Origin: Rhabdophis nuchalis
Taxonomy: Eukaryota; Chordata; Lepidosauria; Squamata; Natricidae
Assembly: GCA_039707465.1 (NCBI GenBank)
Contig: CM077645.1
Span: forward strand, 164,263,503 to 164,327,502
Length of the DNA: 64,000 nucleotides
Direction of reading: 5' to 3'
Below are positions 21,745 to 34,338 of this stretch, piece after piece. The notes beneath the pieces are model-generated. The model was given only the letters and a program-made list of their open reading frames with translations. It did not search any database and was not told the DNA's origin. The position numbers and the translations under genes are program-made. Position 1 is the first letter of the stretch. Each line of letters begins with the position of its first letter.

Positions 21745-22430
21745 TAAAATAACAGAATTGGAAGGAATCTTAGAGGTCTTCTAGTCCAACCCCCTGCTTA
21801 GGCAGGAACCTTACACCACTTCAGACAAATGGTTATTCAATCTCTTCTTTAAAATGTCCAGTTCTGGAGCATTTAAAACTTCTGGAGGCAAGTTGTTCCA
21901 CTGTTTAATTGTTTTAACTGTCAAGAAATTTCTCTTTCGTTCTAAATTGCAATTCCACCAATTGCTTCTTGTCCTATCCTCAGGTGCTTTGGAGAATAGC
22001 TTGACTCCCTCTTTTTTGTGGCAGCCCCTGAGATACTGGAACATTGCTATCATGTCACCCCTAGTCCTTCTTTTCATCAAACTAGACATACCCAGTTCCA
22101 GCAACCGTTCTTTGTATATTTTATCCTCAAATCCCCTAATCATCTTTGTTGCTCTTCTCTGCATTCTTTCTAGGGTCTTAAATATTTTTTACATCATGGT
22201 GAACAAACCTGGATGCGGTATTCCAAGTGTGGCCTTACCAAAGCATGATAAAATGGTATTATCACTTCATGTGATCTTGATTCTATCCCTCTGTTTATGC
22301 AGCCTAGAACTGTGTTGGATTTTTTGGCAGCTGCAGCATACTGCTGGATACCTGGGCATAATATGATATATTGTTGATATATCTCAGTTTGAAAGGCTAA
22401 CACGATGAGTTATTATTGGAACCGGATATC
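21745..22430 (-). mobile_element. CR1 LINE, 3' part of ORF2, frameshifted
   Basis: On the minus strand the reverse transcriptase C-terminal part begins near 22403 (KSNTVLGCINRGIESRSHEV, ALVRPHLEY). It changes frame near 22165-22194 and continues through QRRATKMIRG, KRRTRGDMIAMFQYLRG and TVKTIKQWNNLPPEVLNAPE to a stop at 21811. The CR1 3' end follows at 21745-21810. The frameshift and substitutions show an inactive, moderately old copy. Confidence 0.92.
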
Positions 22431-22757
22431 AGATATTTTAGATAATATCCTTGCTTTTTCCTTTTGAATAAGTAATCTGTCACAAATAAGCTTATAAAAA
22501 CTTGTTGGCTATGAGAACTAGGTCTGAATTAGTAATACTGTAATCTTATTTCTCCATGCAAGTATTTTGTTTTTGTAATACTCTTTTTCTCATTCTGTTG
22601 TTTATGGAGTCATGCCGACTAAAGAATAAAATATTACTACTGCTAAAAGCAAAAAAGGTTGGATTATTATGCTAAGTAAAATTGAACACTGGAGATTTAT
22701 CAAAGGACTATTATAGGTTCTTTTCACCTTGTAAAGTTACATTGAGTTGATATATGT

Positions 22758-22832
22758 CAGGGATGTCCAAACTTGGGAACTTTAAGAGTTGTGAACTTCA
22801 ACTCCCAGAATTCCCAAGTTTGGACACCCCTG
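22758..22832 (+). mobile_element. Short palindromic hAT MITE (CAGGG.TGTCC type)
   Basis: 75 bp, ends CAGGGATGTCCAAACTTGG and CCAAGTTTGGACACCCCTG, with a perfect 8-bp duplication ATATATGT (22750-22757, 22833-22840). It is an internally deleted relative of 29427-29563. Confidence 0.94.
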
Positions 22833-22840
22833 ATATATGT

Positions 22841-24240
22841 ACATGGTATAATTGCAGGGCAATGGAAGGTCTATTTTTCTAACTCTGGCACTTGTATTGC
22901 CTTGTTAGTACAGGAATGTAGCGTCTGAACTGCAATGTATACGTTTTCAATTAAAGTTGTCTACAAAAAAAGAAATTGAATTGTCTAGTACCTTGATGAG
23001 CATAGGAGCATTTGGCCTGCTGCAAATGAGAACTGCATCCTTATGTTTAGAGAAAAGGAAACAAATTACTCACATAGCCTGGTTAAATTAGCTCGCTTCC
23101 TGTTTAGCTTTTTAAAAAACTGGTATGTACTTGTATGCATACATGTGTTAGTATTTAGCATGCCATGGTTCTAATTAAAATGCTCTGAAACTGAAATCTT
23201 TTCTAGTTTTAGTTCAGCTTAGCTTGGCAGGCATTCACATAAAAATTCCAAAAGATGCCAGTTATCTGTTAGAGCAATAGGAAAAGAGAAGCATAGGCAT
23301 AGTTAAGGCATAGAAGGTATGGACCCAATTCATATAAGAAAACAGGATATGCATATAGTTAGGTTTGAAAGGACTGTTTTATGAGATTAGAAAAAACCTG
23401 CATATTAAGTGGGCCTGAGGGATCATATTAAAGAACTAACACTGAAATCATGTTTCACTACCTGTCTTAAGCACAAATTGTATCCGGAAAGATGTTTGTC
23501 AAAAACGTTAATGAACTGTTGCAAATTAATTTTGTCAAAACTTGGTAGATGGACCAATGGTTTAATATAGTGTAAAACAGCTGATTAGACTATGTGTTTT
23601 AATTCTTTTGTAGCTACTATTTCCATAAGAGTTATTTTTAACCTTTCAAACTATCAGTTAAACTGTTGCATGATTAAGTATAGAATCAACACTGTTTTAT
23701 TTTTATACAGCTCCTCTGTGTCAGAGTTATAACTATTTATAGCATCAAATAATAAGTCCACTGCACAAATCTTTATTGTATTGTAATGCAGATCCGTTCT
23801 TTTCCGCCCATGTAGAATTGATCATTAAAAACTCAATTCTAAAGACAATCCTGTTCTCACATAAGTGTTCCTCCTGAGCTTTGGATCACAATTATTGAGA
23901 GCTAAATTTTCCATTATAAAAGTAGTACAACCATAATTATTATAGCCCAGCTGTCCTGGAATTATGATTAAATAAATGATGTTAAATAATTATGACATCT
24001 TTAAATGGAACATTTGCAACCTTAGCGCAATGTTGACTGCAAAGCAAGAGCCCCAATATGCAAACCTTAACTGAATTTCTTACAATAATATATACAGCAC
24101 AATAGTATCACACAGCACTATTATTAAAAACAACATGGAATGAAGAATGAAACATTGCTAGGAAAGTTTAAATGGAACAAAAAAAAAACCCAACCAAAAT
24201 GAAATAAACTGATTTTTTTTTTTGAAAAAGCATATATATA
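22841..24240. other. AT-rich spacer, nothing recognised
   Basis: No gene, RNA or transposon ends seen. Confidence 0.5.
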
Positions 24241-24242
24241 TA

Positions 24243-24476
24243 CTGTGTTTCCTCGAAAATAAGACAGGGTCTTACTGTCTTTTGACCCCTGAAATAAGCA
24301 CTTGACCTTATTTTTGGGGAGGTCTTATTATTTTTGAGGCGCAGGAGGCGGTGAGCGTTGTCACCTCATGGCTGCTGTTGTGTTGCAATATTTTCTGGGA
24401 GGTGTTATTTTGGCGCATGCGCTGAAAAGCCCGATTGGACTTATTATCCGGGGAAGTCTTATTCTCGGGGAAACAG
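24243..24476 (+). mobile_element. TA-flanked DNA element (AAAATAAGAC family), copy 2
   Basis: Left end CTGTGTTTCCTCGAAAATAA after TA. The right end contains GTCTTATTCTCGGGGAAACA and runs into a microsatellite. It shares the GAGGCGCAGGAGGCGG block with the inverted copy at 10303-10525. Confidence 0.75.
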
Positions 24477-24477
24477 A

Positions 24478-24480
24478 TTT

Positions 24481-24577
<97 letters not shown>

Positions 24578-24652
24578 GTATATGTACTGTATATGTATAT
24601 ATATATACATACACACACACACACATACATACATACATACATACATATATAA
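24478..24652 (+). repeat. TATGTA / TATGTG and CATA / CA microsatellite
   Basis: Hexameric TATGTA units, then TATGTG units to about 24580, then a CA run and CATA tetramers to 24652. It begins at the edge of the preceding DNA element. All overlapping frames are low complexity. Confidence 0.95.
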
Positions 24653-25328
24653 GAATTTAAAGTTTGAAAGCACTGTAGCTCAAATAAAATGAATTAAATG
24701 CATAACAATTTGGAGATTTCATATATTTTCATAGATAGCAATAGTGTGAATATAATCAGGCAATAAATATATATCCATTGTACCTACAATAAAAGTCTCA
24801 TCTATGTTTACTTGGTGAATCAGAATCCCTTTAGTTTAAACAAGTATAAATGGAAACAAGTCTTGAAAATAATGACTGTGGTGTGTTGCAAGAGTTTTCT
24901 GGTTGTGTTTTGTTAGATAAGCATTAATTGGAGCCAGAAAATGGGAAAATACTTTTATCCAACTGATAATTGATATTTCAGATTTGGGGTATATCAGAAA
25001 ACTATCTAATCTAAGGCCAATACAGAAAAAAATATTAAATTCATGTTTAATGTTATAACTGTATCAAAGTACAGAAGTACAAAATATTAATTAAATAATT
25101 TAATACTCATAATAATAATTTATTAAATTTATATGTTGTCAGACTTTCTATTATGCTGAGGCTACATGTTAATTACATCTGTTTAATGGAAATCTGTCCA
25201 AAGTCAAAGTATGTCTACCATTACTTCAATCATCCAACCTACTCAACATATGCTGTACAAAAAATAATTATCAAAAGTCAAATGATATATTTAAAATTAG
25301 CACTAATAATTTGCAATTTACAATTACA

Positions 25329-25905
25329 GCTATTCCTTGTCTTACAACAGGTCACTTAGTGATGGTTTGAAGTTACAAATGAATTACAATTACAATGGAG
25401 AACAAGGGTATCCATGGCTATCATTATGGATGCCTAAGGACACTCTCCGGGTTGGAGAGATAGGCAGGATATTTCTCAATGCCATTTGCAGGGAATCATA
25501 AGCAGGGGAAGACATCTGCTTGGGAAGACCCTGAAGCAAATGGTGAGCCACTGTGTGAGACAGAATGCTGGACTGGATGGGCTGTGGCCTGTTCCAGCAA
25601 GGCTGTTCTTATGTTCTTACAATTGAAAAAAGTGACTTATGACCATTTTTCACGCTTTTTACCATTGCAACATTTTCATGGTGACACAATGGAATGCGGA
25701 CACTTGACAATTAACTCATATTTATGAGAGTTGCAGTGCCCCTTTTGTAACCTTCTGTCAAGCAAAATCAATGGGGAAGCCAGATTCGCTTAACAACCAT
25801 GTTACTATCTTAACAACATCAGTGATTCACTTAACAACTGTCTCACTGAGGAGCAGAAATGTTGGGCTCCATTGTGGTCATTTATCAAGGATTACCTGTA
25901 CTTAC
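25329..25905 (+). mobile_element. Palindrome-ended DNA element with internal insertion
   Basis: Left part GCTATTCCTTGTCTTACAAC and right part GTCATTTATCAAGGATTACC are the two ends of a family with AACAACTGTCTCACTGAG-like internal text. Other members are at 31883-32268, 48655-48871 and 58717-59139. A retroelement tail is inserted at 25401-25620. No transposase frame. Confidence 0.65.
25401..25620 (+). mobile_element. CR1-like (L3-type) retroelement 3' end
   Basis: Contains GTGAGCCACTGTGTGAGACA and GAATGCTGGACTGGATGGGC, and ends CTTATGTTCTTA. These resemble the 3' end of an older CR1/L3-type group in reptiles. Short TTACAATT repeats on both sides (about 25384-25400 and 25618-25625) look like a target duplication. 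Confidence 0.6.
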
Positions 25906-26091
25906 TGAACACAAATTTCAAAGAGTTTTAATTATAAAGACATTGCTGTTCAAATAATGGTTTAAACACTTTCAAAATAAATGAGAAAAATAAATTCTTG
26001 CATCTTATACTATAAGATGTTGAAAACGTCCTAGTTTGTAAGAAATTTATAATACATATGTTGCTCATTTGGCTAGGGATTGAAAGTGTTA

Positions 26092-26218
26092 GAGGGGTTC
26101 CCAAACTTGGCAACTTTAAGACTTGTGGACTTCAACTCCCAGAATTCTCCATGCTGGCTGGAGAGTTCTGGGAGTTGAAGTCCACAAGTCTTAAAGTTGC
26201 CAAGTTTGGGAACCCCTG
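26092..26218 (+). mobile_element. Palindromic hAT MITE (CAGGGGTTCCC type)
   Basis: Arms GGGGTTCCCAAACTTGGCAA and TTGCCAAGTTTGGGAACCCC pair across a short centre near 26150. The first bases are mutated. Flanks GTGTTAG and GGTTAGA suggest a decayed target duplication. Confidence 0.88.
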
Positions 26219-26879
26219 GGTTAGACTTTTGGTTGAGGCTTGTTTGCCACTAAGTGAAATCTTTACGCACTTGGCTCTATTTTGTACATATATCTCTGAT
26301 GTACTTGAACTCCAAATTTGCTGTGCTGATTAGTCCATAGTTACACCAAAGGACCTAGATCAAACTGCATTACAAAACTTTAGAGATAAATCTTTATGGA
26401 GGATAATATAGACAAGCCTGATGTCAAGTAAATAAATTTATTTATGCCTATAGAAAAATGCTTGGCACACCAATGAAATATTAGATAGCTATATCAATAA
26501 CCGGAACAGTGTAACATAATGATTTATGATATAACATAGGTTCTATCGGGTTATTAGTGTTGTAGATAAATAGGACTGTTGGCATAAATTTTAAGGATTA
26601 GCATTTCTGCTCCACTCAAGGCAATTACGATTGATTTGTGGAAATATGTGAGCTTTCAAAAGACTTTTACAAGATACTTTTTCTTGGTTATTGAAAAACC
26701 CTTTTAGAACACTCCAAGGATAGCTTATTCTTGAACAGAGTTTCATGCCACTCCCTATTGTGACCTGATACAACATTTCAGGGAAAGTGATGACTTCGTT
26801 TCATTAAAAAAAACAAAAAACAGAATTTGTAGATATGATATGAATAGTTGATACTTCATACTCATTAGTCTCTAAAGCT

Positions 26880-27070
26880 TTATTAATTTATTAATTTTAA
26901 TTGGGGTTTGTTGGTTTTTAATCTTATTAGGGGCCAAATTATTTAATATGTTTTTAAATTGTTTTTAACTTTTATATATCTGCTTTATTTTGGCTGTACA
27001 CCGCCCTGAGTCCTTCGGGAGTAGGGTGGTATAAAAAAATTAAATAATAAATAAATAATAAATAATAAAG
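26880..27070 (+). mobile_element. Non-LTR retrotransposon 3' end
   Basis: TGTACACCGCCCTGAGTCCT, then GGGTGGTATAAA and an AATAAATAAT tail. The same end type is at 32500-32700. Probably the 3' end of a CR1/L2-superfamily LINE whose coding part appears at 51920-52200; that link is recalled, not shown by this window. Confidence 0.65.
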
Positions 27071-28275
27071 CTTAACCTTTATCATATACAGTGGGGCTGG
27101 AACAAGGGTTTTAATTTTAATCTTATTGAGCCTGCCAGTTGATCTCAGTGTATTAGTTTTATTATATAATCTTAACACATCTTAGGACAAATAAATTTTC
27201 AATGATATACCCAAACTGGTAAAAATGCTAAACTTTCTCAATATTTTGCAGGCATGCAGAGCTAGTGTTTGAATTATAGGAGGACCAGAGCGTTTTCAAC
27301 CATTTTACCATCTGTGATGTCCATGTTATACCACTCATAAGTTCTCCAGATGATCCAGCACATGTTCATCTGCTACCACCAACACCTCCAAGAGGGAAAC
27401 CAATACCTTATTTTGAACTGTACTTTTAGTACAATCTTTACATATTTTAATATGGAGGTGGAGGAAGGGTTATAGAATTGGGAATAGAATTATTTTATGT
27501 ACCCATGCTGCTAAACAGAGAAATTTGGGGAACATGTATTTGTTTAATGGGCTGGTATGAAGTTTCTTTTTTAATTATTTAGTGGTCAATTGTTGAAAAA
27601 GGAAAGAAACATTGGCTTAAACACTGAGTACAAGGTTTACCTCATAATGTCAGCTGACACTTTATGTTGCCTGTGCTTCACTCCTATGCGGTGATAGATT
27701 GCCAACAACTTTGGGGAAGGGGAATGAAGGGGAAAATAATTGGGGAAAACAAAAGTAAAGGCTGTATCTTCTCAAGATGCTGCCTCAAGGTCACCCAGCT
27801 GGAAGAAAGTGGGAGCCATGCACCAAACCATGTTTAGATTGACTGTTATGAAAACATCTTGTCTGAACTTGATTGGTTACAATGGGGATGGGCAATGAGA
27901 GATCATTGAAGGAGGGAAAATTAAAAGTTAGGGAATTTGGCACACGTTTCTCAGTTCTGGCTTTGCAACATTGCAATACGCTTGACTTCTAATAAACTAT
28001 ACCTTTCTCAACAAATTGAGCCCAGGGATCATTTCTATTCAGATGTTTACATTCTGGCAGGTTTGTCACATAAGGATTTTTTCCAAATAGGAATAAAATT
28101 TCCTTCAGCAAAAATCAAAGTATGGCAGTAGGAAATAACTCTGCTATCAGAGTACCCTTCCATTTTCAAAGGCTGCTTCCTTTGTTTATTATTCTACTTT
28201 CAAATAGAATGCACTGTCGCAGAAGCGCATCACGAGAACTAAGCAAGCATTCAGATGAAAATTAGCAGCTTTCAG
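27071..28275. other. AT-rich spacer, nothing recognised
   Basis: No supported feature. Confidence 0.5.
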
Positions 28276-28411
28276 ATTGTCAGCCAACACTACTCACTTC
28301 AGTAGTTTTTAAACGGTTCTCTAAAGCAACATTTTGTAAAGTACATATATGCATGCATAAATACACACTTCCTGATCCTCGGGTTCCCCCCCCCCCCGCC
28401 TCACCTTTTCT

Positions 28412-28498
28412 ACCTTCCTGCAGTATTTGCTGTTCTTGAAATGTTTGCTGCATGGAGGCATTAGGATCTAATTGAAGCTTAAGTCCAGCAAAGAACAT
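28412..28498 (-). other. Exon-like open segment (unassigned)
   Basis: On the minus strand the frame from 28498 reads FFAGLKLQLDPNASMQQTF and continues QEQQILQE up to GGAAG followed by GTAGAAA, a plausible splice donor near 28413. Beyond it the frame enters a C/G homopolymer region and loses protein character. No good acceptor precedes it. It may be chance; I do not recognise the sequence. Confidence 0.2.
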
Positions 28499-28849
28499 AT
28501 GGTAAGCATTGATTGTTTCCTGTTGATGGTTTTTTTTTTAATTTGCCTTGTCTATCAATGACTTTCACAGATCATTAACCTTACTGTTGTTTATCCAAAT
28601 TCCTTCTGAGTTGGCAATCATTTTCAAACATTTCTCCAGTCAATCAAATTCACATTAATAGCTGGACTGTTCCTAGTGCACTTTTATTGTTGTCAAATCC
28701 AGGCATGCTAAAAGCAATTTGTGTGAGGATGGAACATAAATTTTAAATACATTTGAAAGTTGTCTTCTTTTCCTTTCTTTTCCTTTCCTTTCCCCATCAC
28801 TCCATCCCTTTCTCTTCTCCTCTCATTTCCAATCCCCTCCCCTCCCTCC

Positions 28850-29197
28850 CAGTAGCGGGATTCCAATTTTTTTACGACTGGTTCTGTGGGCGAGGCTTGA
28901 TGAGTGTGGTGCAACTTAGTGGGCATGGCTTGGTGGACAGGGCAGGGAAGGATACTGCAAAATCCCCATTGTCTCCCCACTCCTGGGGGAAAATTACTGC
29001 AAGATCCGCATTCCCTCGCCACTCCACTAACCTGCTTTCCAGGTCCATTCTCCTGTTCAAGCCAACAAAAGAAGATTAGCTGGGATGCTGTGAGGCAGCG
29101 GGTGTGGGACCAGCCTATTTGCAGGTTCTCCAAACTACTCAAAATTTCTGCTACTGGTTCTCCAGAACCTGTTGGAACTGGCTGAATACCACCTCTG
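28850..29197 (+). mobile_element. hAT-type non-autonomous element (CAGTAGCGGG end)
   Basis: Left end CAGTAGCGGGATTCCAA, right end GGCTGAATACCACCTCTG, with a perfect 8-bp duplication CTCCCTCC (28842-28849, 29198-29205). The inner ends carry GACTGGTTCTGTGGGCG and CTACTGGTTCTCCAGAACC, as in other elements of this group (39566, 46087). No transposase. Confidence 0.9.
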
Positions 29198-29426
29198 CTC
29201 CCTCCCTCTCCTCCCCTATTTCTATGGATAAAGAAATAAGGAAAATGAATAGACAGATTGTCGAAATTCAAAATGAAAAAAAAACCCTTTTGTTATAGGC
29301 TTACAGGCCATGTTTGGTTGTTTCAAATAAAGAGATTGTGACTAATGATGCTCTTTTATAGTTTGTCAGTTCGTGGTGAAGAACATTGTTTACCTGCAAA
29401 CTCTGAACAGGGTCCAGGTTGTATGT

Positions 29427-29563
29427 CAGGAGTGTCCAAACTTGGGAACCTTTAAGACTTGTGGACTTCAACTCCCAGAATTCCCCAGCCAGCGAATGCT
29501 GGCTGGGGAATTCTGGGAGTTGAAGTCCACAAGTCTTAAAGTTCCCAAGTTTGGACACCCCTG
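29427..29563 (+). mobile_element. Palindromic hAT MITE (CAGG.GTGTCC type)
   Basis: 137 bp, near-perfect palindrome with ends CAGGAGTGTCCAAACTTGG and CCAAGTTTGGACACCCCTG. A perfect 8-bp duplication TTGTATGT lies at 29419-29426 and 29564-29571. Confidence 0.95.
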
Positions 29564-29571
29564 TTGTATGT

Positions 29572-31880
29572 GCATCCTATTTCGAGGGAAACAAAATATC
29601 AGTGAATTTTGGCCTGCTCCTTAATCACAATTTATGTTGGTCAAATTGGATAGGCCTTTAGCTTCCGCACACTAATTTTTACAGGAGAGTTGTGGTTGAC
29701 TGTCATAATAGCTAGATAACTATTTAATTATTTTAAGCAGGTCATATTATTAAAGTTAACTTTTGCATTCTTATATAAGTGGGTAGCTGTAGAAATAAAC
29801 AAGGAAAGTTGTCACATTTGCAGACATGTTACACATGAGAACAGTAAAATCTTTCCATAGCATAGCTTTTCAATCTCATGTATGTGAAATATTTGTTCAA
29901 ACCAATTGTACATTATCTAAAAGTTAAATTAACACAACAGCACAAGAATGATTTGCAGGAAGGAGCTGCGATATAACGCTACAAAACTTTAAAGCAAAAT
30001 ATACATAATTTTTACTGGAAATAATGTGATTAACATTTATGTGTATTTAATAATAGTCATGTAATAGCTCAATGAATAATAAGGTAGTTGGTTGCAGCTG
30101 GTATGTAGACATCATTATTCTTAGTATAACTGATAACATGCATTCTAGTAAAATTGTGTTTCTTTAAATCAGGGAAGTTCTTTGGATTTGGAAATTATAT
30201 TTTTTGTGCTAACATTTTTTAGGGTTTTGTTAAAAATCTTGGCTCTTGGGAGAAAAATTGAATTTTGAACATTTCTTATGTTGGCAAAGCTTTTAATTAT
30301 TATACTTTATATCGTATACTTTATTTTATGTTATACCGGTGTTTCAACGTTTTCTATTAGTGATGCCATTTGCTCAGACAATAAACCTGAAGTAATTAGT
30401 GGACTTATGGGATAACATCTATTTATTTTTCAGATCCTTGCCATTCGGTGGTGGTGGGAACACAGTTTTAAACTATCTAACTTAGGAAATGTAGGACTAT
30501 CTAACTTAGAAATCTATCTCTAGCTTAGGAAATACAATTTCCCTCACGGGGGACAATGAAATTCATCTGACGATATGATCTGTTCGTTATGCAACCATCA
30601 AAGACCAACAGTTTAGTAGCCTCATTACAACAAAATATAAAGCCTGGATGGTGGACAGATTCTATCACATTTCTTTGAAAGTCTTCATATGTTGCCACTA
30701 GTTTCCTATGTCTTTTTTGTATTAAGTTGTTACCACTTGCTGTGGAGTCCTGTCAGAAAGACAGGAAAAATATTAATAACAAACAGCATCACAAGTTAAA
30801 GAACATTTTTTCCTGAGGGGCCTAAAATTCTTCCCTTTTCAGTTCTCTACTGCTGGCATGTGTATTGCCTTGACCTACATTTTGTGAAGCTGCTGCACTC
30901 CTGTATACATTTACCTGGATGAAGGCCCATGGTTTACAAGTGCAGAATCAGGGTTACCCATTTGATAGTCCTTCCATCCCTGCACACACAACCTTTCAAA
31001 GCACTTTTGTTGAGCTCAGTTTTCACCCTTAGAATTCCCCCCCCCCCCCAATTCAGCTTGGAAGAAAAACAGCTAGGAAGATTAGGAAGTTTCTAAAATA
31101 AAAATAAATAAGAGAAATGATCTTCCAAAACTTAAAATTTCCTCTGTATTTTGAAGACTCTATCTCTGTGTCACTCTGTCTCTGCCTCTCTCCCTCCCTC
31201 GGTCCTCTCTCACACACCTACACTAACTTTCCCACCCCAAACTTCCAACTTAAAGGATTTCCCATTTTTACCAGAAAATATGCTTTGATTTGTGCTAACT
31301 ATGATGGAATCCAATTTTCAGATGCAGCTAACCATCTTTCATCACTTTTTCACTATCCTTCCAGAAATGTCCAGATACAGTTCACTGCCTTCTTAAAAAG
31401 ATCAGGCATGATATTTGATCCTATTTCAGAGCGATCATATGGCTTAATATTCAGATAATTTCAGATTTAGTGAATTTAAATAATAAATCTACCTGGTTGT
31501 ATTTTATAACTAAATGTTTTAAGAACTGTATTCATTACTGGCCAATATTATCCTAAGATGAAGTTCTCTCCAAGCAATATTAACTCTGGTTAAGGGAAAA
31601 TAAAGCCCTGTAAACTGTATGGTTGGTGTCGTTTGTGAGATTAATGAAACATTAGGGAATTAAAGGAGCTACTATTTCTGTCATTAAGAATTGTGGGTTG
31701 TTGGTTGTTTTTTTTAATGTCCCAAGACAGGCTTAAAGTAGTGAAATTGCAAATTAATGCAAGGACATGGAAAGAATACCTAGAAAAAATATATAGACAA
31801 CTTGACATAAAACAATCACTAAATATATCAATAGGGATTAGTATAAAAATTGCACCTTAGGGCAAGTTGCCTTCACAATA
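29572..31880. other. AT-rich spacer, nothing recognised
   Basis: A local repeat of ACTATCTAACTTAG occurs near 30470-30510 and a C-run near 31040. No gene or transposon boundary was supported. Confidence 0.5.
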
Positions 31881-31882
31881 TA

Positions 31883-32268
31883 CAGGTAGTCCTCAATTAT
31901 AACTATTTATTTAGTGACTGTCGGAAGTTACAACCGTTTTCACATTTATGACCATTGGAGCAGCCTGTGGTTACATAATCAAAATTCTTTGGTCACATGA
32001 TCAAAATGTGAATGTTTGGCAACTGGCTTGTATTTATGATGGTTCTAGGGTCATGTGATCCCCTTTTGCAACCCTCTGACAAGTAAAGTCAATGGGGAAG
32101 CCAGATTCACTTAATAATTGTGTTACTCACTTAACAATTGTGATGATTCACGTAACAACTGGGGCAAGAAAGGTCATACAATGGGGCAAAACTCACAACA
32201 ATTGTCTTGCTGAGCAATTGAAATTTGGAATTGAATTGTGGTCATAAGGGGAAAGCTACCTGTACTTC
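31883..32268 (+). mobile_element. DNA element with CAGGTAG ends
   Basis: Starts CAGGTAGTCCTCAATTATAA and ends near AGCTACCTG. The interior includes CAATGGGGAAGCCAGATTCA and repeated 'cttaacaa' text. It is the best-preserved member of the family in the window and has no coding capacity. No clean 8-bp duplication could be read, so the class (hAT-like) is inferred from the ends. Confidence 0.7.
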
Positions 32269-32404
32269 AGGCAAGACTCATCTTCATGGCTTTAAGATAT
32301 CCTGCATGTAAGCCTGTGATCTTGTTGATCACTAGAACAATAGCCTTTGGGACTCTTTGAATCCTTAGAGGCTGCAGTCTCTGCAATTCCATGGTTGCCA
32401 TGAA

Positions 32405-32465
32405 TATATGTCTGAATACGTCTGAAGACGTATTGAAATAAATACGTCTGAAGACGTATTTATTT
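32405..32465. repeat. Tandem palindromes (AATACGTCTGAAGACGTATT)
   Basis: AATACGTCTGAAGACGTATT is fully self-complementary and is followed by a second palindrome, GAAATAAATACGTC ... GACGTATTTATTTC. The pair can form two adjacent hairpins. It lies beside a LINE tail and may be a local inverted duplication. Confidence 0.8.
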
Positions 32466-32499
32466 CAACAAGCCGGCCTAGGATAGCCCCCTGTTCCTG

Positions 32500-32700
32500 A
32501 CTTTAAAAAAAATAAAATAAATAAATTATAATTTGGGAATGGTTTTTAACATGGGTTTTAGCACGGGTTAATCTAATTTAATATATTTTAAATTGATATT
32601 TATTGTATTTTTGTGGTTTTAATAATGCCTGTGCGCCGCCCTGGGTCCTAACAAGGAGAAGGGCGGGATATAAATTTAATAAAATAAAAAAATAAAAAAT
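32500..32700 (+). mobile_element. Non-LTR retrotransposon 3' end
   Basis: TGTGCGCCGCCCTGGGTCC, GGGCGGGATATAAATTTAAT and an A-rich tail. Same type as 26880-27070. Confidence 0.7.
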
Positions 32701-34045
32701 AATGTGGGCAAATGCAGATTAGACATCTCGGAACAGGTTTCAAAATTAATGATGCAGGCGAGAGAAGACAAGACAACGTGTCCTTTAGAAATTAATTAAA
32801 ATGCATCACTCTGCCCTTTCATTCTATAATGATATTTTGGTCTTTTGTTTTTGTTGAAATCATAATGTATGCATTCAAGTCTCTGGTGACCAGTTGGGAA
32901 AACTGTATGCTTGTTTGTTTTACAATTTGTTATGCCGATGTGCATTTAGGTGGAAAAAATGTCCTTAACTACTGGCAGCTGTAGTTAGCAAATGTTTAGT
33001 ATATGTTGCTGTGAATTACTTTATTCATCATTTTTACATACTTTGGTGACCAGTGATGTTAAAGAAGCCAGTGGTGATTTATCTTATCTTATTAAAAAAA
33101 AAACATTCAAGATTCGACCCATCATGTCACATTTGCATGCCCATATGTGGCAGTGGGAACATCTGTTTCTATAAAGAAGAGGTGCTATGAACATCCCCGA
33201 AAGGTTTCCCTGGCACCTATGATATGCTACAAAGTTTGAAAAGATCTGAATGGTTAAATCTGTAGAACCTAAACTTCCCTTTTTCCTTTGAAGAGCTATA
33301 GATATAAAAAGGCATTATTCTACAACATGGAGGATCAAGGTATTTATATTTGGGTGAAGGGATAATAACGATGGGGGACTCTATCTAAATCAGATACACT
33401 TGGATTATTTCCAGTTCTCCAGGACTGAATCTGACATTCAGTAAGAGAAATTGAACTTCACCCCTACTAGAGTAGCATAGAATTTTTACTAACAATGGCA
33501 TCGAAGAGGTCTTTCTCTACTTGAAATAGGAAATCAAATTGAAATGTTTCTGGTCATTGTTAAATCACTTCTTGTAGATATTCAACAATGAAGACTTTGC
33601 TAATTCTTTTCAATTGATTCTATTGTCAAACTGCTCTGTACTACAATCTGCCTTCCTATAGCTTAAAACAAGTCATTGTCCCATCTCATCCAATCTGAGA
33701 CAACAAAGATGTCTTAACACTTGTTTGACTGGGTCTCTTTTGTGCAAACTTTTCTTTATGGTCTATGGAGTCCCACCAAAGCAAAGCTCTCTTGAAGACA
33801 ATTGTCTCCAGTTGCTTCCATGTGTATGCAAACTACACTTCCACTGGGGGACAATTAAGCAGTTGCACATGCATATGCACATGGAGACAAAATGAAAAGG
33901 CTTCCAAGCACCTGACCTGGGCTTCGTGAAGAAATGTCTGTCTTGAAGCATTGAAGGCAGGGCAGCATCATTCATATTAGATGTTTGGTAAATCATTCTT
34001 TGGGGCATTTTCCATAGCCTGAATGAGCATATCATTTCTCTATGT
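32701..34045. other. AT-rich spacer, nothing recognised
   Basis: No supported feature. Confidence 0.5.
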
Positions 34046-34049
34046 TTCC

Positions 34050-34338
34050 CATTGTATATTGTATATTGTATATTATTATATATTGTATATTATTATATAT
34101 TATATATTAATTATATATTATATATTAATTATATATTAATTATATATTAATTATATATTATATATTATATATTATATATTATATATTATATATTATATAT
34201 TATATATTATATATTATATATTATATATTATATATTATATATTATATATTATATATTATATATTATATATTATATATTATATATTATATATTATATATTA
34301 TATATTATATATTATATATTATATATTATATATTATAT
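34050..34338 (+). repeat. TATATTA heptamer satellite
   Basis: Starts as TATTGTA/TATTAATTA variants and becomes a regular 7-bp TATATTA array from about 34146 to 34338 (about 27 units). It abuts the SINE pair at 34445-34755. Confidence 0.95.

Noticed and set aside
24308..24692. Several frames of 85-121 codons
   Set aside because: They are Tyr/Met/Val/Cys or His/Ile repeats from the TATGTG and CATA microsatellites.
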